Assembly (NCBI RefSeq): GCF_900110755.1
Contig: NZ_FOFF01000011.1
Location: 1 to 64,000 of the forward strand
DNA: 64,000 nt
Reading direction: 5' to 3'
Source of the DNA: Streptomyces sp. yr375
Lineage (GTDB): Bacteria; Actinomycetota; Actinomycetes; Streptomycetales; Streptomycetaceae
Of the stretch, positions 39,228 through 49,479 are shown piece after piece. Under the pieces are notes generated by a model. It saw only the letters and a program-made list of their open reading frames with translations, did no database searches and was not told the DNA's origin. A program made the translations under genes and the position numbers. How positions within the stretch are numbered: the first letter of the stretch is position 1; each line of letters starts with the position of its first letter.

Positions 39228-41285
39228 TCAGCCGCCGGGCTGCCGCAGTACGGCGACCTCGCGCGGCCCGAGGACGAGGGTGCCGGGGGTACTGTCCGCG
39301 CCGTCGCCGCCGATCAGCACGTCGCCGTCCAGACCCGGCACGGCCACCGTGTCGTCGGTCCGGTTGACGAGGAACAGGAACCGGCCCTCAGCACCGCGCC
39401 GGACGGTCAGCTCGACCAACCCCCGTGCGCTGGAAGGCAGTTCACTGCTGACACCGGCCGGCTCCAGCAGCCGGGGCAGCAGCGAGCGCAGCCCGTCCAC
39501 GCCGAGCCGGGTGGAGACGTACGAGGCCGAACCGCCGCCCGTGGTACGCCGGGTGACCGCGGGACGTCCGGTGTGCACACCGGTGCGGTAACGGGCCAGG
39601 ACCTCGGTGTCGGAGTCGTCGGTCACGGTGATCCGGTCGGTCCACAGGCTGCCCGAGGTGGCGTCGTCCAGCTCCACGCTCTCCCCGGCGAGCAGCGGAC
39701 CGAACTCCTCGATGCGGATGCCGAGCAGGTCGCGCAGCGCGCCCGGGTAACCGCCCAGCCAGACATGGTCGTTCTCGTCGACGATGCCGGAGAAGTACGT
39801 GGTGACGAGGTGGCCGCCCTGCTCGGCGTAGCGTGTCAGCTCCTTGGCCAGCTCGGCCGGCACGACGTGCAGCACGGGCGCGACGAGCACCCGGTGGCGG
39901 GAGAGGTCGGCGCGGGTGGTGACGAGGTCGGCGCGGATGCCGAGGGCGAGGAGCGCCGAGTACCAGTCGAGCGCCTCCTGCCGGTAGTCCAGCAGGGCGG
40001 TGGGGTGGGAGTCCTGCTCGCTGGCCCACCACGACTGCCAGTCGTAGAGGATGCCGACGGCCGCCGGCTCGCGCTCCGAACCCGCCACCGGGGCAAGGGA
40101 CTTGAGCGTGGCGCCCAGGTCGGCCACGGCGCGGAACAGGTCGCTGTCCTCGCCGGCGTGCGGGACCATCGCCGAGTGGTACTTCTCGGCGCCGGCCGCC
40201 GACTGCCGCCACTGGAAGAAGCACACCGCGTCCGCGCCGTGCGCCACGTGCAGCAGCGAGTCACGGGCCAGGTCGCCTGGCCGCTTCGCCACGTTGACGT
40301 GCTGCCAGTTGACGGCGCTGGTGGACTGCTCCATCAGGAACCACGGCCGGCCGCCCGCGATGCCGCTGACGAGGTTCGCCGAGAAGGACAGCTCGTCGCG
40401 GTCCTGCGGGCCGGGGTGCACATAGTGGTCGTTGGAGACGAAGTCGATCTCGCCGGCCCAGTCCGGGTAGTTCATGCCCTTGGTGCCGCCCATCACCATG
40501 AAGTTGGTGGTGACCGGGACACCGGGCGTGATCTCCCGCAGGATCTCGCGCTCCGCGACGAGGTGGTCCTTCAGCGCGTCCGAGGAGAACCGCTTGAAGT
40601 CCAACTGCTGGGTGGGGTTCGGGTGCGAGGCGGCCAGCCGGGGCGGCAGGATCTGCTCCCAGTCGCTGTAGCGCTGCGACCAGAACGCCGTGCCCCAGGC
40701 GTGGTTGAGGGCGTCGAGGCTGCCGTAACGGGCGCGCAGCCAGACCCGGAAGGCACGGGCCGCGTCGTCCGAGTAGTCGTAGATGTTGTGGCAGCCCAGC
40801 TCGTTGGAGACATGCCAGGCGACCAGCGCCGGATGGTCCTGGTAGCGGTCGGCGATCTTCCGGACCAGCCGCAGGGCGTGCTCGCGGAACACCGGCGAGG
40901 TCGGCCGCCAGTGCTGGCGGGCGCCCGGCCAGAGCGTCTCGCCGTTCGCCGTGACCGGCAGGATCTCCGGGTGCGCGGTGGTCAGCCAGGGCGGCGGGGA
41001 GGCGGTGGCGGTGGCCAGGTCGACGCCGATGCCGCCCGCGTGCAGCAGGTCCATGATCTCGTCGAGCCAGCCGAAGTCCCAGGTGTCCGGGCCCGGTTGG
41101 ATCCGGGCCCAGGAGAAGATCCCCACGGAGACGACGGTGACACCGGCCGCCCGCATCAGCCGGACGTCCTCCTCCCACACGTCCCGGGGCCACTGCTCGG
41201 GGTTGTAGTCGGCCCCGTAGGCCAGACGCGGAGCGGGGTCACCGTCCGCCCCGCGCAGCATGCGGGACTGGAGGGTGGAGATCAT
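39228..41285 (-). CDS. GH42 beta-galactosidase
   Basis: A 685-residue GH42 enzyme, cytoplasmic (no signal). Signature PRLAYGADYNPEQWPRDVW near the N-terminus; acid/base Glu162 in AWHVSNELGCHNIYD; nucleophile Glu319 in PWFLMEQSTSAVNW. The trimerisation domain (about 400-600) and a C-terminal beta domain follow, so length is normal. It hydrolyses terminal beta-galactosides, here presumably galacto-oligosaccharides imported by the adjacent ABC system. Start ATG 41285 with GGAAGGA upstream. It lies 142 bases after the binding-protein gene in the same direction, separated by a short repeat array. Confidence 0.92.
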   Translation of the reverse strand: MISTLQSRMLRGADGDPAPRLAYGADYNPEQWPRDVWEEDVRLMRAAGVTVVSVGIFSWARIQPGPDTWDFGWLDEIMDLLHAGGIGVDLATATASPPPWLTTAHPEILPVTANGETLWPGARQHWRPTSPVFREHALRLVRKIADRYQDHPALVAWHVSNELGCHNIYDYSDDAARAFRVWLRARYGSLDALNHAWGTAFWSQRYSDWEQILPPRLAASHPNPTQQLDFKRFSSDALKDHLVAEREILREITPGVPVTTNFMVMGGTKGMNYPDWAGEIDFVSNDHYVHPGPQDRDELSFSANLVSGIAGGRPWFLMEQSTSAVNWQHVNVAKRPGDLARDSLLHVAHGADAVCFFQWRQSAAGAEKYHSAMVPHAGEDSDLFRAVADLGATLKSLAPVAGSEREPAAVGILYDWQSWWASEQDSHPTALLDYRQEALDWYSALLALGIRADLVTTRADLSRHRVLVAPVLHVVPAELAKELTRYAEQGGHLVTTYFSGIVDENDHVWLGGYPGALRDLLGIRIEEFGPLLAGESVELDDATSGSLWTDRITVTDDSDTEVLARYRTGVHTGRPAVTRRTTGGGSASYVSTRLGVDGLRSLLPRLLEPAGVSSELPSSARGLVELTVRRGAEGRFLFLVNRTDDTVAVPGLDGDVLIGGDGADSTPGTLVLGPREVAVLRQPGG

Positions 41286-41348
41286 GGCGGTCCTTCCGAA
41301 GGTGGTGCACGGGGGCGGCGCGGCCCGGGAGCCGCGCCGCCCGGCGTT

Positions 41349-41394
41349 TTACTGCGTACCGACTGCTTACTGCGTACCGATTACTGCGTACCGA
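41349..41394. repeat. 14-bp tandem repeats between binding-protein gene and GH42
   Basis: TTACTGCGTACCGA occurs at 41349-41362, 41367-41380 and 41381-41394, followed by shorter CGACTG and CGGCTACTT echoes up to 41426. It sits in the operon between the SBP stop and the GH42 leader. Possible mRNA-processing or spacing element. Confidence 0.7.
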
Positions 41395-41427
41395 CTGTTC
41401 GCCGACTGCTTCTCGGCTACTTGTCGG

Positions 41428-42765
41428 CTACTTCTCGATGGTGAAGCCCTGCTCTTCGCCGTACTTGACGGAGGCCTCCTGCCACGACTTCAGACCGTCC
41501 GACAGCTTGGTGCCCGAGACGTAGGCCTTGCCGACGGTGTCGTTGAAGATCGAGTTGGCGTACTGCTGGAAGGGCAGGTACGACCAGTCGGAGGCGACGT
41601 TGGCGGCCGACTCGGCGAAGATCTTGTTCGCTTGCTGGCCACCGAAGTAGTCGAACTTGGTGTTCTGGAACTCGGTGGACTTCAGCTCCGCCGTGGTCGC
41701 CGGGAAGGCGCCCTGCTTGACGCGGGTCTGCACACCGTCACCGGCGTTCGCGTACTCGACGAAGGCGTAGGCGAGTTCCTTGTTCTGGGCCAGCGCGGGC
41801 ACGGTCAGCGAACTGCCGCCGTTCTCCGTGCTCGCCTTGTCGCCCTTGGTCCAGGACGGCATCGGGGCCGCGCGCCAGTCACCCTTGGCGCCGGGCACGC
41901 CGGTCACGAAGTTGGCCGGCATCCAGGCGCCGCTGGGCAGCGTGGCGATGGTGCCGTCGCCCAGGCCCTTGTACCAGTCGTCGGTCCAGCCGTAGATGGG
42001 CGCGACGAGCTTCTCGTCGATGAGCTTCTGCCAGGTGTCGGTGTACTTCTTGGCACCCGCGTCCGCGAAGTCGATCTTCACCTTGGTGCCGTCGACCTTG
42101 TAGGGACGCGAACCGGCCTGCCACAGCAGGCTGGTGGTGAGACCCGCGTCGCCGGCGTCGGCGGCGATGTAGACCTTCGGGTCGGCCTTGTGCAGCTTGC
42201 GGGCCGCGTCGACGTACTCGTCCCACGTGGTCGGGACGGCGACCTTGTACTTGTCGAAGACCTTCTTGTTGTAGAACAGCGCCATCGGCCCGGAGTCCAT
42301 CGGCAGGCCGTACACCTTGTCGCCGTCGCTCACGGCGTTCCACGGGCCCGGCGTGTACTTCGACGCGAGCTTGTCGGCGCCGTACGGGGCCAGGTTCGTC
42401 AGGCCCTTGGTGAGGGAGTACTGACCCAGCGCGAAGTACTCGACCTGCGCGACGTCGGGCACGCCCTTGCCGGCGGAGATCGCGTTCGACAGGGCGGTGT
42501 AGTGCTTGTCGCCGGACCGCTCGCTGACCAGGTTGATCTTGACCTTGGGGTACTTCTTCTCGAAGTCGGCGGCGACCGTCTTCAGGGTGGGCTCCCAGGA
42601 CCAGACCGTGACCGTCCCGCCCTTCTTCAGGGCAGCCTGGATGTCCGAGGCGGAGACCGCCTTCGTGTCGGAGCTGTCGTCCGAGCTGCCGCAGGCGGTG
42701 GCGCCCAGGGCGAGGGTGGAGAGGAGGGCGATGCCGCGCAGCAGGCGGCTGGACTTTCTGCGCAT
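41428..42765 (-). CDS. ABC transporter sugar-binding lipoprotein
   Basis: A 445-residue extracellular solute-binding protein (family 1). The lipoprotein signal MRRKSSRLLRGIALLSTLAL ends in lipobox ATAC with Cys25. The mature start has VTVWSWEPTLKTVAADFEKK and VNLVSERSGDKHYTALSNAI-type motifs (here INLVSERSGDKHY), normal for carbohydrate binders. Start ATG 42765 follows GGAAGCACCTCC. It lies between the permease pair and GH42/GH30, so the likely ligand is a galacto-oligosaccharide. No ATPase gene is present; in streptomycetes a shared MsiK-type ATPase elsewhere usually energises such systems. Confidence 0.92.
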   Translation of the reverse strand: MRRKSSRLLRGIALLSTLALGATACGSSDDSSDTKAVSASDIQAALKKGGTVTVWSWEPTLKTVAADFEKKYPKVKINLVSERSGDKHYTALSNAISAGKGVPDVAQVEYFALGQYSLTKGLTNLAPYGADKLASKYTPGPWNAVSDGDKVYGLPMDSGPMALFYNKKVFDKYKVAVPTTWDEYVDAARKLHKADPKVYIAADAGDAGLTTSLLWQAGSRPYKVDGTKVKIDFADAGAKKYTDTWQKLIDEKLVAPIYGWTDDWYKGLGDGTIATLPSGAWMPANFVTGVPGAKGDWRAAPMPSWTKGDKASTENGGSSLTVPALAQNKELAYAFVEYANAGDGVQTRVKQGAFPATTAELKSTEFQNTKFDYFGGQQANKIFAESAANVASDWSYLPFQQYANSIFNDTVGKAYVSGTKLSDGLKSWQEASVKYGEEQGFTIEK

Positions 42766-42857
42766 GGAGGTGCTTCCACTTCTTCGTGGGTGGGACAGGT
42801 GAGGGTGGGGGTCGCGCGAGACGCGGGCCGAACAAGGGCTGTACGTGGGGTTTGGGG

Positions 42858-42873
42858 GCGGCCCGGGGGCCGC
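42858..42873. terminator. Hairpin between permease and binding-protein genes
   Basis: GCGGCCC-GG-GGGCCGC forms a perfect 7-bp stem just downstream of the permease stop codon (42878), read leftwards. Within an operon such a hairpin can protect or partly terminate mRNA and set binding protein above permease levels. No T-tract. Confidence 0.45.
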
Positions 42874-42877
42874 GGGG

Positions 42878-43828
42878 TCACTCCTTGACGCTGCCGGCGG
42901 CCAGACCCGACTGCCAGTACTTCTGGAGCAGCAGGAACGCGGCGATCAGCGGCAGGATGGTGAGCAGCGAACCGGTGATCACCAGGTTGAAGATCACGTC
43001 ACCGCCGATGGTCTCCGCCTGGGAGTTCCACACGCTCAGACCCAGGGTCAGCGGGTACCAGTCCGAGTCCTTGAGCATGATCAGCGGCAGGAAGTAGTTG
43101 TTCCAGGTGGCGACCGTGGTGAACAGCAGCACGGTCACGATGCCGGGGGAGAGCAGCGGCAGCGCCACGGTGAAGAAGGTGCGCGCCTCGCCGGCTCCGT
43201 CGATGCGGGCGGCCTCGAGGAGTTCGGTGGGGATGGCCTCGGTGGCGAAGACCCACATCAGATAGAGGCCGAACGGCGAGACCAGCGACGGGATGATCAC
43301 CGCCCAGGGGGTGTCGGTGAGGCCCATCTTGCTGAACATCAGGAAGGTCGGCACCGCGAGCGCCGTACCCGGGACGGCCACCGCGCCGATGACGAGGGCG
43401 AAGATGCCCTTCTTGCCGGGGAAGTCGAACTTCGCCAGCGCGTACCCGCCGAGCACCGCGAGGAGAGTCGCGCCGCCGGCGCCGAGCACCACGTACATCA
43501 GGGTGTTCAGCAGCCAGCGCGTGAACACGCCGTCGTCGTAGGTGAACGTGTCACGGATGTTGTCCCACAGGGCGAAGTCGTGGGCGAACCACAGCCCGTT
43601 CGAATCGGCCAGGCCCGCCTGCGTCTTGGTGGCGTTGATGATCAGCCAGATCAGCGGCACCACGGTGTAGACGACGACCAGCGTGGCCAGCACCGTCAGC
43701 AGCACGCTGCGCTTGGGACGCCCGGCGCTGTGCTTGCGGGCGACACTGCGCAGCCGGGGCGCGGACTTGCCGGGGCCGGTCGGCTCCTCGGTTGCGGACG
43801 GGGAGGCGGTGGTGAGAGGGGTGCTCAT
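42878..43828 (-). CDS. ABC sugar transporter permease (MalG-like)
   Basis: A 316-residue inner-membrane permease with six predicted helices after an N-terminal cytoplasmic stretch (SAPRLRSVARKHSAGRPKRS). The EAA loop that docks the ATPase is LLEAARIDGAGEARTFFTVALP. Its start ATG 43828 lies four bases after the stop of the partner permease, indicating translational coupling. With the other permease it forms the channel of the binding-protein-dependent importer. The ATPase subunit is not encoded here. Confidence 0.92.
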   Translation of the reverse strand: MSTPLTTASPSATEEPTGPGKSAPRLRSVARKHSAGRPKRSVLLTVLATLVVVYTVVPLIWLIINATKTQAGLADSNGLWFAHDFALWDNIRDTFTYDDGVFTRWLLNTLMYVVLGAGGATLLAVLGGYALAKFDFPGKKGIFALVIGAVAVPGTALAVPTFLMFSKMGLTDTPWAVIIPSLVSPFGLYLMWVFATEAIPTELLEAARIDGAGEARTFFTVALPLLSPGIVTVLLFTTVATWNNYFLPLIMLKDSDWYPLTLGLSVWNSQAETIGGDVIFNLVITGSLLTILPLIAAFLLLQKYWQSGLAAGSVKE

Positions 43829-43832
43829 CGGG

Positions 43833-44759
43833 TCACGCTCCCTTGCGCATGCCGCGTAGCTGCACGACGTAGGCGATCACCATCGTGATCAGGCCCATGA
43901 TGATGGCCACCGTCGCGGAGTAGTTGTGCTGCTGGCCGTTGAAGGACAGCGAGTACGTGTAGAAGTTCGGGGTGAAGTCGGTCGTGATGGCGTTGCGCGC
44001 GAGCGGCCGCAGGATGTTCGGCTCGTTGAAGAGCTGGAAGCTGCCGATGATGGAGAAGATCGTCGCGATCACGAGGGCGCCGCGGATCGCGGGCAGCTTG
44101 ATCGCGGTGATGACGCGGATCTGTCCGGCGCCGTCGATCTCCGCCGCCTCGTACAGCGAGTGCGGGATGACGCGCAGCGCCGAGTAGAAGATCAGCATGT
44201 TGTAGCCGACGAACTCCCAGGTCACGATGTTGCCGATCGACGCAAGCACCAGGTCGGGCGAGAGCGGGTTGGGCAGCGTGACACCGAACGCCTCGTTGAT
44301 GTCGCCGACCAGGCCGTACTCCGTGCCGTACATGAAGCCCCACATCAGGGTGGCGACGACGGCGGGCACCGCGTACGGCAGGAAGATCGTGATGCGGAAG
44401 AAGCTCTTGCCGTAGAGCCGCCCGCTGTCCAGCGCGAGCGCCGCCAGCAGGGCGATGCCGAGCATGACCGGCACCTGGACCGCGAGGAACAGCGACACCC
44501 GGCCGAGGGAAGCCCAGAACTGGTCGTCCTTGAGCGCCTGCGCGTAGTTGTCCAGGCCGACGAACTGGTTTCCGCCGATGAGCTGGTCGCGGAAGAGGCT
44601 CAGGTAGATCGAATACACGATCGGGGCCAGGAAGACCAGGGCGAACACGGCCACGAAAGGACCGATGAAACCCCACCCTGTCCAGGAGCGGCGGTCCCGT
44701 TTCGCCGGAGGAGGTGCCGGCCGCGGCTCGGCGGCCACCGGCGGTTGCAGCGTCGTCAT
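43833..44759 (-). CDS. ABC sugar transporter permease (MalF-like)
   Basis: A 308-residue permease with six helices; the first follows the basic segment PPPAKRDRRSWTGWGFIGPF. The EAA-type loop is SLYEAAEIDGAGQIRVITAIKLP. Start ATG 44759 follows GAGGAACGAC; the open frame upstream crosses the divergent promoter and is not coding. First gene of the leftward operon, with two LacI-type palindromes between it and the divergent regulator, so it should be induced by the imported sugar. Confidence 0.92.
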   Translation of the reverse strand: MTTLQPPVAAEPRPAPPPAKRDRRSWTGWGFIGPFVAVFALVFLAPIVYSIYLSLFRDQLIGGNQFVGLDNYAQALKDDQFWASLGRVSLFLAVQVPVMLGIALLAALALDSGRLYGKSFFRITIFLPYAVPAVVATLMWGFMYGTEYGLVGDINEAFGVTLPNPLSPDLVLASIGNIVTWEFVGYNMLIFYSALRVIPHSLYEAAEIDGAGQIRVITAIKLPAIRGALVIATIFSIIGSFQLFNEPNILRPLARNAITTDFTPNFYTYSLSFNGQQHNYSATVAIIMGLITMVIAYVVQLRGMRKGA

Positions 44760-44831
44760 GTCGTTCCTCGCTCGTCCAGTCCTGGAGCCGGCGGCGTTGC
44801 GCGGAGATGTCCGGACGCCCGCCGCCACCAT

Positions 44832-44849
44832 GATGTTTGCGTAAACATC
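44832..44849. promoter_or_regulatory. LacI-family operator 1
   Basis: GATGTTTGCGTAAACATC, an 18-bp palindrome with one central mismatch and the LacI/GalR-type central CG. On the leftward strand TTGCGT and CATCAT, 18 bases apart, could be the -35/-10 of the permease operon, with the operator lying in the spacer. Confidence 0.78.
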
Positions 44850-44877
44850 TGCCACGCAAGGGGCTCGATGAGCTGTT

Positions 44878-44893
44878 ATGTTTACGTAAACAT
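44878..44893. promoter_or_regulatory. LacI-family operator 2
   Basis: ATGTTTACGTAAACAT, a perfect 16-bp palindrome with central CG, 45 bp centre-to-centre from operator 1. It lies on the regulator side of the divergent region, suggesting autoregulation and co-operative binding. Confidence 0.8.
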
Positions 44894-45007
44894 CTGATGG
44901 CGGCATGTCTACACTGCGCCGATAACGAAGGTCAAGGGTCCTCTGAAGAGACCATCGGGGTGACCGTGACACCTGAGCCGACAGAGAGGTGCGCACACCG
45001 AGTGGAC

Positions 45008-46093
45008 ATGGCTGAAAAAACACCCGCGAAGGTGCCGAGACGCCCCCGGGCCCCCCGGGCCACGGCCTCCATGGCGGACGTCGCGCGCCTCGCCGGGGTG
45101 TCCTCGCAGACCGTCTCCCGCGTCTCCAACGGTTACGCCGGTGTGAACGAGGAGACCCGCCGACAGGTGCTCGCGGCCATGAAGGAACTCGGCTACCGGC
45201 CCAACAGCGCCGCCCGCGCCCTCAAGCGCGGGGAGTTCCGCACCATCGGCGTCATCACGTTCACGCTGTCCACGACCGGCAATGTGCGCACCCTGGAGGC
45301 GATCGCCACCTCGGCCGCCGCCGAGGGGTACGCGGTGACGCTGCTGCCGGTGGCCGTCCCCACCACCGACGAGGTGCGCGGCGCGTTCTCCCGGCTGGAG
45401 GAACTGGCCGTCGACGCGGTGATCGTCATCATGGAGGTGCACCTGCTGGACGCGGCGACCGTCAAACTCCCGCCGCACGTCCAGGTCGTCGTCGTGGACT
45501 CCGACGCCGGCGACCACTACACCGTCGTCGACACCGACCAGGCCGGCGGCACCCGCGCCGCCGTGCAGCATCTCCTCGACCTCGGCCACGACACCGTCTG
45601 GCACCTCGGCGGCCCCGAGGGCTCGTTCGCCGCGCAGCGCCGCGCCGACGCCTGGCGCGCCGCCCTCACCGAGGCGGGCCGCACCGCGCCGCCCCTCGTC
45701 AGGGGCGACTGGTCCGCCGACTCCGGCTACCGGGCCGGCCTCGAACTCGCCGCCCACGACGAGTGCACGGCCGTCTTCGCCGCCAACGACCAGATGGCCC
45801 TGGGCCTGCTGCGCGCCCTGCACGAACGCGGTCGCCGGGTGCCGCAGGACGTCAGCGTCATCGGCTTCGACGACATCCCCGAGGCCAGCTCCTTCCTGCC
45901 CCCGCTCACCACCCTCCACCAGGACTTCGCCGAGGTCGGCCGCCTCTGCGTCCAGGCGGTGCTGAACACGATGCGGCCGGACGGCTCGGAACACGGCACC
46001 ACGCTGGTGCCCACGCGGTTGGTCCTACGCGACAGCACGGCACCGCCTCCGGCGGGGGCGCCAGCGCCTCCGGCGGGGGTGCCGCTTCGGTAG
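45008..46093 (+). CDS. LacI-family transcriptional regulator of the galactan locus
   Basis: About 361 residues. The helix-turn-helix is SMADVARLAGVSSQTVSRVS with hinge helix RPNSAARALKRGEFRTIGVI. A periplasmic-binding-protein-like effector domain follows (VVDSDAGDHYTVVDTDQAGG, WHLGGPEGSFAAQRRADAW, CTAVFAANDQMALGLLRAL). Start taken at ATG 45008; GTG 45002 or GTG 44960 are possible and no site has an ideal ribosome-binding site. It is divergent from the ABC/GH operon with two palindromes between, so it should repress that operon until a galactoside binds. The C-terminus carries an extra Pro/Ala-rich tail. Confidence 0.9.
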   Translation: MAEKTPAKVPRRPRAPRATASMADVARLAGVSSQTVSRVSNGYAGVNEETRRQVLAAMKELGYRPNSAARALKRGEFRTIGVITFTLSTTGNVRTLEAIATSAAAEGYAVTLLPVAVPTTDEVRGAFSRLEELAVDAVIVIMEVHLLDAATVKLPPHVQVVVVDSDAGDHYTVVDTDQAGGTRAAVQHLLDLGHDTVWHLGGPEGSFAAQRRADAWRAALTEAGRTAPPLVRGDWSADSGYRAGLELAAHDECTAVFAANDQMALGLLRALHERGRRVPQDVSVIGFDDIPEASSFLPPLTTLHQDFAEVGRLCVQAVLNTMRPDGSEHGTTLVPTRLVLRDSTAPPPAGAPAPPAGVPLR

Positions 46094-46664
46094 GGGGTTG
46101 CCGGCGAGCTCGGCCGCGGTGTCGCCCGGCCGGGGGCCGGGTCGGGAGACGGCGGGCGGGCGGTGCCGGTGGGGCCGCTGCGGTTGCCGTTGCCGCCGGC
46201 GGTTCGGCGGGGGCGTCTTCGGGGGTTCGCCCAGACCTGGGTGCGAGCCGGCAGACGAGTGCGGGTCGCACCCCCTGGGTGCGCTGCGCTGTGGGTTGTG
46301 GCTTCAGGTGCCCGTGCAAGGGACACTTTGTCGCTTCGGATGCCTGCTACGGCGTGGGCGTTGGCCGGTGTGTGCGGGTGTGCTCCGCCGGTGGGGTGCG
46401 GCTTCAGGTGCCCGTGCAAGGGACGCAAGGGATGCTCTGTCGCTTCGGGTGCCCGTTACGGCGTGGGCGTTGGCGAGTACGTGCGAGTGGGCCCGCCGGA
46501 TGGGGCGGTCGCCGGCGAGGTGCGGCTCGAGGTGCCGGCCCAGGGGGTGTGGTGTTGCTTCGGGATCATTCACGGCGTCGCTGCGGGCGGCGCGGGTGGG
46601 GGACGTCGTCCGGGCCCGGCGCCGTTGGGTTCGGCTTCCGGCGGCCGTGCCGGGGGCGTTTCCG
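46094..46664. other. Non-coding, repeat-bearing intergenic region
   Basis: About 570 bases without a supported gene between lacI and the convergent acyltransferase. It contains a hairpin CGCACCC-CCT-GGGTGCG (46267-46283) and three to four degenerate ~100-bp repeats. Open frames here are GC-driven and lack ribosome-binding sites. Confidence 0.6.
46301..46600. repeat. Tandem degenerate ~100-bp repeats
   Basis: Unit 1 at 46301 and unit 2 at 46401 both start GCTTCAGGTGCCCGTGCAAG and share TGTCGCTTCGG and TACGGCGTGGGCGTTGG further on. Unit 3 at 46524 (GCTCGAGGTGCC ... TTGCTTCGGGATC) is more diverged. A possible fourth begins near 46632. Divergence increases rightward, which suggests old duplication. 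Confidence 0.75.
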
Positions 46665-47318
46665 CTACCTCGGGTGTTCGCCGACGGCGCGGGCCGCTGT
46701 TCGCCAGGCGCGGGTGACGGCGAGGCGGGCGGCCGTCGTGCCGCTCTCCGTTTCCGTGGGCAGGCGCAGGGGTGCGCCGAGGTGGACGTGGCAGTGGGGG
46801 CGCCGGACCGGGGCCGTCAGCGTGCCCGCCAGTTGCTTCGCGGCCGACCCCGACGCGATCCGCCGCGCGCCCGCGTGGCCCACCGGCACGACCAGCGCGC
46901 CGGTCGCCTGCGCCAGGCGGGCGAGGCCGGTGCGGAACGGCTCCGGCGCGGTGGGCGCCGCGTCCCGGCGTCCCGGCAGCCCGCCCTCGCCGTAGAGGAG
47001 TACGTGCCGGCCGCCGGCCAGTGCCTCGGCGGCGGCGTCGAGGGCCAGCGCCGCGTGGGCCGTCCGGCGGTGGACCGGTATGTGCCCCTCGCGGGTCAGC
47101 GCCCTGCCAAGCAGCGGGATCCGCCACAGGCCTGCCGTGGCCATGACCACCGGCTCCAGTTCGAACCGCCGCAGCGCGGTCATGACGACGGCGGGGTCGG
47201 CCAGGGAGTCGTGGTTGGCCACGAAGATGGTCCCCGCGGGCAGCCGCAGCTTGATCTCACTGGTGACGGTGAGCCGCCCGAAGAACGGCGTCAGGGCGAT
47301 GACGGCACGGCTGAACAC
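46665..47318 (-). CDS. PlsC-type lysophospholipid acyltransferase
   Basis: A 217-residue acyltransferase of the PlsC/LPLAT family. The catalytic motif NHDSLADP (NHxxxxD) is near residue 35, and the acceptor-binding block LLYGEGGLPGRRD replaces the usual FPEGTRS. Such enzymes acylate lysophosphatidate or related lipids at the membrane. Start GTG 47318 has GGAGG at good spacing. It stands alone, divergent from pgm and convergent with the repeat region. The unusual YGEGGLPG motif makes the exact acceptor uncertain. Confidence 0.82.
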   Translation of the reverse strand: MFSRAVIALTPFFGRLTVTSEIKLRLPAGTIFVANHDSLADPAVVMTALRRFELEPVVMATAGLWRIPLLGRALTREGHIPVHRRTAHAALALDAAAEALAGGRHVLLYGEGGLPGRRDAAPTAPEPFRTGLARLAQATGALVVPVGHAGARRIASGSAAKQLAGTLTAPVRRPHCHVHLGAPLRLPTETESGTTAARLAVTRAWRTAARAVGEHPR

Positions 47319-47522
47319 GAGGGAGCCTCCGGTAAGGGCGGTCGGAGCCCCAGTGTCGTGGCGCGGGGACGACCCGCGCCTGAGTACGGCTACTCAGATC
47401 CACCGACGTGACGCTCCTCGCCCCGCCCCGGCCGGAAAGCGGCCCGTACTCGCGGACAGCCGCTCCCGCAAGGGAAGATGGAACCGTAGGTCCATGGTCA
47501 ACCGATGTGGAGGAGCGGGCAC

Positions 47523-49163
<1,641 letters not shown>

Positions 49164-49479
49164 CCCGAGGCCCGCCGGGCCGGCGGTGCCGGGGGGCGAG
49201 TCGCAGCGCGAAGGCGGCGGTGGGCCCGGCGACGACGACGCGGCGTTCGTGCCCGCGCGTGCCCGCGCGCGGTCACGGCGTCGCCGATCGGATCGCGCGG
49301 GCGTCCGCGCCGCGAGACCGGCTGCCTTCGTCGGCATACGGGCGTTACGGCCGTCGGGGCGGAGGTCCGGAGGCCCGCAGGACCGGAGGCTCTCTGGTGG
49401 CGGCGGCCGGATGTCTACGAAACGGTCTGGATACGGGGTGCGGTGTGGGCCGGGGGAGCGGTACGGCAATCATGGGGCC
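49164..49479. other. Intergenic region with no recognised feature
   Basis: About 315 bases between pgm and the AmiC-like pseudogene. GC-rich short inverted repeats directly after the pgm stop (GGCCCGCCGGGCC) might terminate transcription. No gene is supported. Confidence 0.45.

Noticed and set aside
46094..47411. Long plus-strand frames downstream of lacI
   Set aside because: They run through repeats and antisense to the PlsC-type gene without motifs or ribosome-binding sites.
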